Source of the DNA: DASUGC01 sp035606665
GTDB lineage: Bacteria > Acidobacteriota > Vicinamibacteria > Vicinamibacterales > SCN-69-37
Assembly: GCA_035606665.1 (NCBI GenBank)
Contig: DATNEY010000056.1
Coordinates: forward strand, 110,734 to 174,733
Direction: 5' to 3'
Length of the DNA stretch: 64,000 nucleotides
The notes below the pieces were generated by a model. The model had not been told where the DNA came from, did not search any database, and saw only the letters and a program-made list of their open reading frames with translations. Each line of letters begins with the position of its first letter. The stretch's first letter is position 1. Below are positions 52,357 through 59,389 of the stretch, piece after piece. The position numbers and the translations under genes are program-made.

Positions 52357-53690
52357 CGAGTCCGCTCTTTCCCGACGCCGATCCCGCCGGCCTGCCGGGC
52401 ACACCGCTGGCCGAACGGATGCGCCCGCGGTCGCTCGACGAAGTGGTCGGGCAGGCACAACTACTCGGACCTGGACGTCCACTTCGGCAGGCGATCGACC
52501 GGGGCCTGCTCCACTCGCTGATCTTCTGGGGCCCTCCCGGTACCGGCAAGACGACGCTCGGGCGGCTTCTGGCGGCGGCGACGAAGGCTGAATTCGTTCC
52601 GGTAAGCGCGGTCACGACCGGGATCAAGGAAGTGAAGGAGATCATCGCGGCCGCCGACCATCGGCGGAAGGCGCGCGGCATGCGGACGGTGCTCTTCGTA
52701 GACGAGATCCATCGCTTCAACAAGGCGCAGCAGGATGCGTTTCTTCCGCACGTCGAAGCCGGCACTATTATTCTCGTCGGCGCAACGACGGAGAATCCGT
52801 CATTTGAAGTGAACTCCGCGTTGCTCTCGCGCTCCAAGGTCTACGTCCTCTACCCGCTCGGCACCGCGGATGTCGTCACGATCCTTCGCCGGGCACTGGA
52901 CGACACCGAACGCGGCCTTGCCGCAAACGCCGTGGATGCCGAGGATGCGGCCTTGTCAGCGCTGGCGGTGCATGCCAATGGCGACGCCCGGATCGCACTG
53001 AACCTGCTCGAGCAGGCGGTGACCGCGCTGTCGCCCGACTCGAGCGGCCGCAAGCGCCTCGATGCCGGATCGCTTGCCGGCCTCATCGAGCGCCGCGCGC
53101 TGCTCTACGACAAGGGCGGCGAAGAGCACTACAACGTGATTTCGGCGCTGCACAAATCGATGCGGAACAGCGACGCAGACGCGTCCATCTACTGGCTCGC
53201 GCGCATGCTCGAGGCCGGGGAAGATCCGCTGTACGTCGCGAGGCGCCTGGTTCGGTTCGCTTCCGAGGACGTCGGCAACGCCGATCCACGGGCGCTGGAG
53301 GTGACGCTCGCCGCGAAGGACGCCGTTCACTTTCTCGGAATGCCGGAGGGCAACACCGCGCTCGCGCAGGCTGTCGTGTACCTCGCCGCGGCGCCCAAGA
53401 GCAACGCCGTCTACGTCGCCTACGGTCGCGCCTCGCGCGACGCGACCCAGGACGTCGCGTCACCGGTGCCGCTGCACCTGCGAAACGCTCCGACGCGACT
53501 GATGAAGGACATCGGCTACGGCAAGGGCTACCGCTACGCCCACGACGAGGCCGAAGGCGTGGCCGAAATGTCGTGCCTGCCGGAACACCTCGAGGGACGC
53601 AGGTATTACGAGCCGACCGATCGCGGGGTCGAAGTCCGAATCAAGGAAGCGTTGGAGAAGGCCCGCAAGCTGAGGGGCAAGAAGGACTGA
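52353..53690 (+). CDS. rarA: Replication-associated recombination protein A (MgsA/RarA)
   Basis: A 445-residue AAA+ ATPase acting at stalled forks. Walker A is GPPGTGKTTLGRLL, Walker B FVDEIHRFNKAQQD, sensor 1 VGATTENPSFEVN. The C-terminal tetramerisation part has RNSDADASIYWLARMLEAGE and RRLVRFASEDVGNADP. ATG 52353 overlaps the methyltransferase stop (ATGA). Confidence 0.96.
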   Translation: MTSPLFPDADPAGLPGTPLAERMRPRSLDEVVGQAQLLGPGRPLRQAIDRGLLHSLIFWGPPGTGKTTLGRLLAAATKAEFVPVSAVTTGIKEVKEIIAAADHRRKARGMRTVLFVDEIHRFNKAQQDAFLPHVEAGTIILVGATTENPSFEVNSALLSRSKVYVLYPLGTADVVTILRRALDDTERGLAANAVDAEDAALSALAVHANGDARIALNLLEQAVTALSPDSSGRKRLDAGSLAGLIERRALLYDKGGEEHYNVISALHKSMRNSDADASIYWLARMLEAGEDPLYVARRLVRFASEDVGNADPRALEVTLAAKDAVHFLGMPEGNTALAQAVVYLAAAPKSNAVYVAYGRASRDATQDVASPVPLHLRNAPTRLMKDIGYGKGYRYAHDEAEGVAEMSCLPEHLEGRRYYEPTDRGVEVRIKEALEKARKLRGKKD

Positions 53691-53695
53691 AGGCG

Positions 53696-54067
53696 TCAGT
53701 CCTCGAGCAGCCAGCGCACCGCGTCCGCTTCGGACTCAAAGATACGGATGGTAATCGCGGGATTGTCGTTCAGTGTCTGGAACATTCGTCCGAATCCGAG
53801 CGCCGCCGGCGTCGCCGTGAGTATTGCCGTCTTGATCGGATTGGCCAGGACCGCCGTCCGGCGCCGGGCCGCCAGCTCGCGAATCGACTCCAGCGGCGCA
53901 GTGCGCGCCAGCATCCGCGTCAGATCTGCCAATCGGTTCGGCGCCGTGGGTTCCGACCGCTCGATCGCCTCCAGCTCGGCGAGGCACTCGTTGAGCTCGG
54001 TGTTGGTGACTTCGCCGCGAAAGTCGAGGCGGACGAAGCCAGGCTGGCGCGTCAGCTCAATCGGCAT
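53696..54067 (-). CDS. STAS/SpoIIAA-like protein, copy 2 of a tandem pair
   Basis: A 123-residue protein from ATG 54067 (MPIELTRQPGF). It has the alternating strand-helix pattern of STAS or SpoIIAA-like domains: FVRLDFRGEVTNTELNECLA, NRLADLTRMLA and the C-terminal FESEADAVRWL. It is a paralogue of the gene just upstream, sharing GRMFQTLNDN versus ARMFQILNDN. The starts and stops overlap by 11 nt. Function unknown; such domains bind lipids, nucleotides or anti-sigma kinases. Confidence 0.75.
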   Translation of the reverse strand: MPIELTRQPGFVRLDFRGEVTNTELNECLAELEAIERSEPTAPNRLADLTRMLARTAPLESIRELAARRRTAVLANPIKTAILTATPAALGFGRMFQTLNDNPAITIRIFESEADAVRWLLED

Positions 54068-54443
54068 GCTGCGTCCCGGCTGACAGCCACGCCGCGGCAC
54101 CGCCATCGTCGTTGAAGATCTCGATCGTCACGTCAGCGTTGTCGTTCAGGATCTGAAACATCCGGGCGTACCCGAGGCTAACGGGCGTCGGCGCGATTAT
54201 CGCGACGCGAAATGGATTCGAGAACGCGGTCATCCGTCGCCTGTGCGCGTTCGCAATCATGTCCGAGGTCGTAAACTCGTGCGCCGTCACCTGCGTCAGG
54301 TCGATGACTCGATTCGGCATGACGGACAGGCCGGCCTCGATCCGCTCCACCTCTTCCAGCATCCCGCGGATGTCGGCCGCCGATATGACGCCAAGCAGGT
54401 CCACCCTGAGAGCCAGGGGCGTCTGCGCGAATCTGTAGGGCAT
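54057..54443 (-). CDS. STAS/SpoIIAA-like protein, copy 1 of a tandem pair
   Basis: A 128-residue paralogue of the downstream gene. Marks are LRVDLLGVISAADIRGMLEE, VMPNRVIDLTQV, AHRRRMTAFSNPFRVAIIAP and ARMFQILNDNADVTIEIFND. The shared PNR-x2-DLT and RMFQ-x-LNDN motifs are the strongest family signature. It is 18 bp downstream of the carbonic anhydrase on the same strand. Confidence 0.75.
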   Translation of the reverse strand: MPYRFAQTPLALRVDLLGVISAADIRGMLEEVERIEAGLSVMPNRVIDLTQVTAHEFTTSDMIANAHRRRMTAFSNPFRVAIIAPTPVSLGYARMFQILNDNADVTIEIFNDDGGAAAWLSAGTQHAD

Positions 54444-54461
54444 GAAAACCCGGGAAAGAGC

Positions 54462-55070
54462 TTACAGGAAGGTGACGATGCCTGTTTCGAGCGAATACTC
54501 CGCGCCCACGACCAGCAGGCCGTCCGTGCGAACCAGCTCCTCGAGCAGTTCGGAGCCGTGCAGCAGGTGGTCCACAGATGCCCGCACGTTGGCGCGGACA
54601 GCCTCGTCCACGAGCGTGTCCTTGTCGATCGACTTCCCACCCGCCAGGACCGACTGCACGGACGGTTTGACGCGGTCGACGATGGACCGCAGGTTGCGGG
54701 ATTCCGCGGGCGCCTCTCCCAGCAGCTCTTCGACCGTCGCCACAATCGCCCCGCACTGCGAGTGTCCCATCACGACCACGAGCCTGGTGTCGAATCTCGC
54801 GGCGGCAAACTCGACGCTGCCGACCTGCGATGGCGCGACGATGTTCCCGGCGACTCGAATGACGAAGAGATCGCCAAACCCCTGATCGAAGACGAGCTCG
54901 GCGGGCACGCGCGAGTCCGAACAGCCGAGGACGATGGCGAACGGTTCCTGACCTGACACCAGAGCGTTCCGGCGCTCCTGGTGCGAATCCGGCGTAGCGA
55001 CCGTCTGCTTCTCGACGAAACGCCGATTGCCTTCCCGAAGGCACTCGAGCGCCGCGGCCCCGTCAATCAT
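54462..55070 (-). CDS. Beta-class carbonic anhydrase
   Basis: A 202-residue zinc enzyme that interconverts CO2 and bicarbonate. Zinc ligands C50, H103 and C106 and the C50-x-D52-x-R54 dyad are visible (LGCSDSRVPAE and VVMGHSQCGAIV). Also present is FVIRVAGNIVAPSQVGSVEF. No signal peptide, so cytoplasmic. Confidence 0.95.
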   Translation of the reverse strand: MIDGAAALECLREGNRRFVEKQTVATPDSHQERRNALVSGQEPFAIVLGCSDSRVPAELVFDQGFGDLFVIRVAGNIVAPSQVGSVEFAAARFDTRLVVVMGHSQCGAIVATVEELLGEAPAESRNLRSIVDRVKPSVQSVLAGGKSIDKDTLVDEAVRANVRASVDHLLHGSELLEELVRTDGLLVVGAEYSLETGIVTFL

Positions 55071-55110
55071 GCGCGCAATTCTATCGCCTCTGGCACGCGC
55101 CGCCGTGGCG

Positions 55111-55695
55111 TCAGCTGACAGTCAGAACGAAGCAGCCCCAGTCCGATCCCTGAATCGCCACGAGCACCCAGGTGCCAGCGGAGGAAAACACCACACCGGA
55201 GGGAAAAAAATACGCGCGTTCGCTTACCGGCACCACGTCGCCGCGGCGCGGGATGGGCCAGGAGACGTCGGAGCTCCTGAAATCCGTCGTCTCTCCGCTC
55301 CCCGCCCTGCGCCCACGCACGAGGAGACGCATCTGCGCCGTGTGGTGCATCGGCGCCCACCAGACCTTCATCTCGCCAGTTTTCTTGTCCCTCGGCTCGG
55401 ACAGCATCCCGCCGATCGCGAACTGTCCGGATCGCACAGGCCCGAGACCAGACGCGCCCACGCACTTCCTTTCAGCCGCACCGGGTGTGGCGACGCTTCC
55501 AAAGTACTTGTCAGGAAGAGATGGCGCACGCCGATCGCTCGGGAACGCCGCGCCCTCGCGCTCTGCGTTGGAAACAATCTCGGCTTCGGTGTTTCCTGAG
55601 AGGACGGCGGGTGCCGGGTCCTGTGCTCCAACCGGCCAACTCGCGACTACGCAAAGACAGATAGCGGTTGTTCCAACGAATGACATCGCGCGCAT
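55111..55695 (-). CDS. Secreted protein of unknown function
   Basis: A 194-residue protein from ATG 55695, chosen for GGAGGGTGG upstream. The signal peptide is MSFVGTTAICLCVVASWPVG followed by AQ. The mature part has EREGAAFPSDRRAPSLPDKY, FGSVATPGAAERKCVG, KVWWAPMHHTAQMRLLVRGR and a beta-rich end AGTWVLVAIQGSDWGCFVLT. Two Cys residues could form a disulfide. No family recognised. Confidence 0.75.
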   Translation of the reverse strand: MRAMSFVGTTAICLCVVASWPVGAQDPAPAVLSGNTEAEIVSNAEREGAAFPSDRRAPSLPDKYFGSVATPGAAERKCVGASGLGPVRSGQFAIGGMLSEPRDKKTGEMKVWWAPMHHTAQMRLLVRGRRAGSGETTDFRSSDVSWPIPRRGDVVPVSERAYFFPSGVVFSSAGTWVLVAIQGSDWGCFVLTVS

Positions 55696-55748
55696 CGCCA
55701 CCCTCCGGGCCAATGCCAAGTGTGCACCAGCCGTAGCAGATTCAGACG

Positions 55749-56546
55749 TCAGATACTCCGGTATCGGCCGGGTGCGTAGCGCCGGGCCAGCTCGCCGGTG
55801 GCCAGTGCCGGGTCAATACCGCAGACCAGCACGCCTTCCTCGCCGTACGGCAGCGCGGCCACGCACTCACCTGCCGGCGAAACGACGCACGTTGCGGATT
55901 CCTGGTGCCGCGCCGCGTAGTTCACGCTGGCCATGTAGATCGTGTTCTCGAGACTCCGCATCATGACCGCCCTTTCGTAGTACGGCGCGTCCGGGTCGCA
56001 CCAGCGCGCCGGCACACGGCCCGTCGAATCGCTTCCGGTGAGATGAGGATGAAAGACGAGATGCGCGCCTCGAGCGGCGGCCCAGCGCACGGTCTCGGGA
56101 TACCGGAAGCCCTCGTGACAGATAGCGACGCCGAATCGAAGACCGTCGATCTCAAAGACCCGGCGTTCGTCCCCGGGAACATAGTTCGGCTCTTCGGTGG
56201 GATCGAGCTGATTCTTCGTCTGAACGCCAATGAGCTCGCCCTGACGGTCGAAGACCGCCGCGCCGATCAGCCGTCCGCGCGACTGGACCAGTTCGATGCC
56301 CATGACAATGGCGATGCCATGTGCGCGAGCGATGCGTCCGACACCTGAGAACGCCTGCTCCTGCACCGCAGCGTCGTACGGCCAGACATCGAAGTCCTGT
56401 CCGCGAAGGCCTGGCAGGTACGCCTCGGGAAAGCAGACGATTCGCGCGCCGCCTGCCGCCGCATCCACGGTCAAGCGATCGACCCGAGCAAGGCCGTCTT
56501 CTAGATTGCGTGAGGGGCGCGGAGACGCCAACGCGATAGGAATCAT
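55749..56546 (-). CDS. Nitrilase-superfamily carbon-nitrogen hydrolase
   Basis: A 265-residue amidase-like enzyme. The catalytic triad is visible: E41 (VCFPEAYLPG), K111 (TKNQLDP) and C143 (AICHEGFRYPE). Further marks are FHPHLTGSDS and MMRSLENTIYMASVN. The family hydrolyses amides, nitriles or N-carbamyl groups; the substrate is not determined. It is 6 bp downstream of mutL. Confidence 0.9.
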   Translation of the reverse strand: MIPIALASPRPSRNLEDGLARVDRLTVDAAAGGARIVCFPEAYLPGLRGQDFDVWPYDAAVQEQAFSGVGRIARAHGIAIVMGIELVQSRGRLIGAAVFDRQGELIGVQTKNQLDPTEEPNYVPGDERRVFEIDGLRFGVAICHEGFRYPETVRWAAARGAHLVFHPHLTGSDSTGRVPARWCDPDAPYYERAVMMRSLENTIYMASVNYAARHQESATCVVSPAGECVAALPYGEEGVLVCGIDPALATGELARRYAPGRYRSI

Positions 56547-56552
56547 CGGCGC

Positions 56553-58397
56553 CTAGATCCGCTCGAAATTCCGCTCGACTTCTCGCCGGGTCAATCGCAA
56601 CACCACCGGCCGCCCGTGCGGGCAGACCGACGAATGCGACGTCCGCCGAAGCTCGTCGAGCAGGTACTGCATCTTCTCGCGCGTGAGCGGGTCGTTCGCC
56701 TTCACCGCCGCATGGCACGCCATCGTGGCAGCCATCTTGCGAAGGGCTTCCTCGACCCCCGCGCCGGGCCACAGGCCGTCGAGATCGGCGGCCACGGCAC
56801 GAAGCGCTTCTTCGCAGCGATTCCAGTCGAGCACCGCGGGCACCGAAGACACGCGTACGGCCGATCCGCCGAAGTCCTCCAGATCGAAGCCGAACCTGGC
56901 GAGCGCCTCGGCGTGCGAGACGAGCGTCTGGTGCTCGCCCGGACTGACCTCGAGCACGACCGGCGAAAGCATCCGCTGCGACTCGATCGTCCGCGAGATC
57001 AACCGCTCCGAGAACTGCTCGAAGAGGATGCGCTCGTGGGCCACGTGCTGATCGATGATTGCGATGCCTTCGTCATCGATCGCGATGATGAACGTGTTGC
57101 GGAACTGGCCGAGCGGCGTGAGCGGGCGGATGAGCGATGCCACCGCTTCCCTGCCGGCCTGCGTGCCGGCGCGGTACCCGGGGTCTGACCCCGGGCTTCG
57201 AGGGTACGCCGCAGCTGCGGCGGCACGCCAGGCGTCTTCGAGTGCGGCCGGCTCCCCCGCCGGCGCCGCTGGAAACACCGGCACGAAGTCCGGAGCGGAG
57301 GCGAACGTCGCCGGCACGGTCGCGGTAGCGCCGGGGCCGAAGCCCAGCGGCAAGGCGGGCGCCGGCGGCGGACCGGAAGCAAACGTCGCGTGCGAGAGCA
57401 CCAGCTCCGGCGCGCCCGTCGTGCCAAGCGCATCGAGCACGGCTCGGCGCAGCACTTCATGGACGAGGCTCTGGTCGAGGAACCTCACTTCGGCTTTGGT
57501 CGGGTGCACGTTCACGTCCACGCGATCTGCCGGCAAGGTGATGAAGAGATGAACCTCCGGGCTCCGCTCCTTGATCGTCGCCACGCTGTACGCCGCCTGG
57601 ATCGCATGCGAGATCGTCCGGTCGCGGACGATGCGGTGGTTGACGAAGACGTGCTGTGGACCGCGAGCGGGTCCCTGCTCGCCCAGCGCCGCCACGAAGC
57701 CGGCGATCGTGATTCCAGCGGCCTGCTTTGCCACCGGCACGAGATCCGGCCGGTCGCCGTAGATTTGATAGAAGCGCTCCTCCAGCGATCCCGCCGGCGG
57801 CGCCTCAATGAGGATCCGCGTTCCGCTCTTGAACACGAAGCCGACATCCGGATACCCGAGTGACAGCTGCGTGACCAGCCTCGAGACCTGCGCGGACTCG
57901 GCGGTATCCGCCTTCAGGAACTTCCGGCGCGCCGGCAGATTGAAGAACAGATCGGCAACCTCAACGAGCGTTCCTTCCGGCGCCCCAACCTCCCTGCGCG
58001 AAAGCAGCTTCCCGCCCTCGAACCGCAGCTCGGTACCGCCGAGCTCGCCCCGGAGTCGCGACCGCAGCCGGAATCTCGAGACAGACGCGATGGACGGCAG
58101 CGCTTCACCGCGGAACCCAAGGGTCGCGATCGCCGCCAGATCCGCGGAGCTGCGAATCTTGCTCGTCGCATGCCGTTCCACCGCCAGCACGGCATCATCA
58201 CCACTCATGCCCTCGCCATCATCCTCGACGATGATGGTTTTCTTGCCGCCGAACTCGGTCGTGATGGTGATGCGATGCGCACCGGCGTCCAGTGCGTTCT
58301 CGACCAGCTCCTTGATGACGGACGCCGGCCGCTCGACCACCTCGCCGGCGGCGATCTGGTTGGCGAGCTCCGGAGGCAGCCGGTGGATGCGATTCAC
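56553..58397 (-). CDS. mutL: DNA mismatch repair protein MutL (endonuclease type)
   Basis: A 614-residue mismatch-repair protein. The N-terminal GHKL ATPase has NQIAAGEVVERPASVIKELV, EDDGEGMSGDDAVLA and TLGFRGEALPSIASVSRF. A Pro/Ala-rich linker (about 335-415) contains a palindrome-encoded stretch SPGSDPGYR. The C-terminal domain has IIDQHVAHERILFEQ, close to the DQHA-x2-E-x4-E endonuclease motif (Val for Ala), an ACHAAVKAND motif and CPHGRPVVLRL. These point to an intrinsic nicking activity. GTG start overlaps the corA stop (GTGA). Confidence 0.95.
   Translation of the reverse strand: MNRIHRLPPELANQIAAGEVVERPASVIKELVENALDAGAHRITITTEFGGKKTIIVEDDGEGMSGDDAVLAVERHATSKIRSSADLAAIATLGFRGEALPSIASVSRFRLRSRLRGELGGTELRFEGGKLLSRREVGAPEGTLVEVADLFFNLPARRKFLKADTAESAQVSRLVTQLSLGYPDVGFVFKSGTRILIEAPPAGSLEERFYQIYGDRPDLVPVAKQAAGITIAGFVAALGEQGPARGPQHVFVNHRIVRDRTISHAIQAAYSVATIKERSPEVHLFITLPADRVDVNVHPTKAEVRFLDQSLVHEVLRRAVLDALGTTGAPELVLSHATFASGPPPAPALPLGFGPGATATVPATFASAPDFVPVFPAAPAGEPAALEDAWRAAAAAAYPRSPGSDPGYRAGTQAGREAVASLIRPLTPLGQFRNTFIIAIDDEGIAIIDQHVAHERILFEQFSERLISRTIESQRMLSPVVLEVSPGEHQTLVSHAEALARFGFDLEDFGGSAVRVSSVPAVLDWNRCEEALRAVAADLDGLWPGAGVEEALRKMAATMACHAAVKANDPLTREKMQYLLDELRRTSHSSVCPHGRPVVLRLTRREVERNFERI
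57174..57207. repeat. Nested palindromic repeat embedded in mutL
   Basis: An inner stem CCCGGGGT (57177-57184) pairs with ACCCCGGG (57188-57195), loop CTG. An outer GTACCC (57174-57179) and GGGTAC (57202-57207) frame it. It is translated in frame in the MutL linker. Confidence 0.7.
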
Positions 58398-59359
58398 AGC
58401 CAGTCATTCCTGCGGAAGAACCACAGCATCACACCCGAGGTGACGAGCATGATGCCGAGCACCCACCAGAACTGTGTCGGCCCTCCACCCGGCAGGTGCG
58501 GCAGCTCGACGTTCATGCCGTACATGCCGGTCAGCACTGTCAGAGGCATGAAGATCGTCGCGATGACGGTCAGCACCTTCATGACCTGATTGAGGCGGTT
58601 GGACTGCGTCGAAAGGTAGGCATCCAGCAGGCCGGTGACGCGGTCCTGCAGGAACACGGCCTCATCCGCCAGCCGGACAAGGTGATCGTAGACGTCGCGG
58701 AATCTGTAGGCGAGTTGTTCTGGAATCTCGGAAAACTCGCGCCGCGACAACCGCATCACCGCGTCACGCTGCGGCAGCGTGACACGCCGCAACGAGGCGA
58801 TGTCCGCCTTCAGTCCGAGGATCTTTCGAAGCGGATTCTTCTTCGCGTTGCTGAAGACAACCTGTTCGAGCGCTTCGAGCCGATCCTCGAGCGCGTCCAC
58901 CTCCGGGTTGTAGTGGTCGACCATCCGATCGACCAGGCGATGGAGCAGGCTGCACGAGCCCTCCCCCAGCAGTGCCCCGTGCCGCTTCAGGACCTCGCGC
59001 TCCCCCACGATCGATCGCGACGGGTGAAAGTGCACGGTGACGAGGTAGTTCCTGCCCAGGAAGAAGTCGACGTCGTTCGTCACGAAGCCGTGGTTCTTCT
59101 TGCCCGCGACGATCCCGTGCAGGATGAGGTACAGCATCCCGCCGTATTGCTCGATCTTCGGATGATGCGTTTCCTGGATCGCGTCTTCGACCGCAAGCTC
59201 GTGGAAGTGGAACGTCTCGGTCAGGAGCTTGCGTTCGACCTCATCCGGCGATTCGAGATCGACCCACAGCACTTCCGTCGCGCCCGGCGCGAGCCACGCC
59301 GGGTCCACGGCGGACACCTCCTCCGCCACGCCGTTGCGAAAGACGAAGGTGGTGACCAT
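58394..59359 (-). CDS. corA: CorA-family Mg2+/divalent cation transporter
   Basis: A 321-residue pentameric channel. A large cytoplasmic domain (about residues 1-255) is followed by two C-terminal helices, the first ending in the selectivity motif YGMN (TVLTGMYGMNVELPHLPGGG). The positively charged C-terminus is FFRRNDWL. Its stop overlaps the mutL start. Confidence 0.95.
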   Translation of the reverse strand: MVTTFVFRNGVAEEVSAVDPAWLAPGATEVLWVDLESPDEVERKLLTETFHFHELAVEDAIQETHHPKIEQYGGMLYLILHGIVAGKKNHGFVTNDVDFFLGRNYLVTVHFHPSRSIVGEREVLKRHGALLGEGSCSLLHRLVDRMVDHYNPEVDALEDRLEALEQVVFSNAKKNPLRKILGLKADIASLRRVTLPQRDAVMRLSRREFSEIPEQLAYRFRDVYDHLVRLADEAVFLQDRVTGLLDAYLSTQSNRLNQVMKVLTVIATIFMPLTVLTGMYGMNVELPHLPGGGPTQFWWVLGIMLVTSGVMLWFFRRNDWL

Positions 59360-59366
59360 CCGCCAT

Positions 59367-59386
59367 GCCGGGCCTGAAGGCCCGGC
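59367..59386. terminator. Palindromic hairpin between ppdK and corA
   Basis: GCCGGGCC-TGAA-GGCCCGGC, a perfect 8-bp stem, fills the 30-bp gap after the ppdK stop. It matches the repeat family at 48410-48462 and could attenuate read-through into corA. Confidence 0.65.
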
Positions 59387-59389
59387 CTC

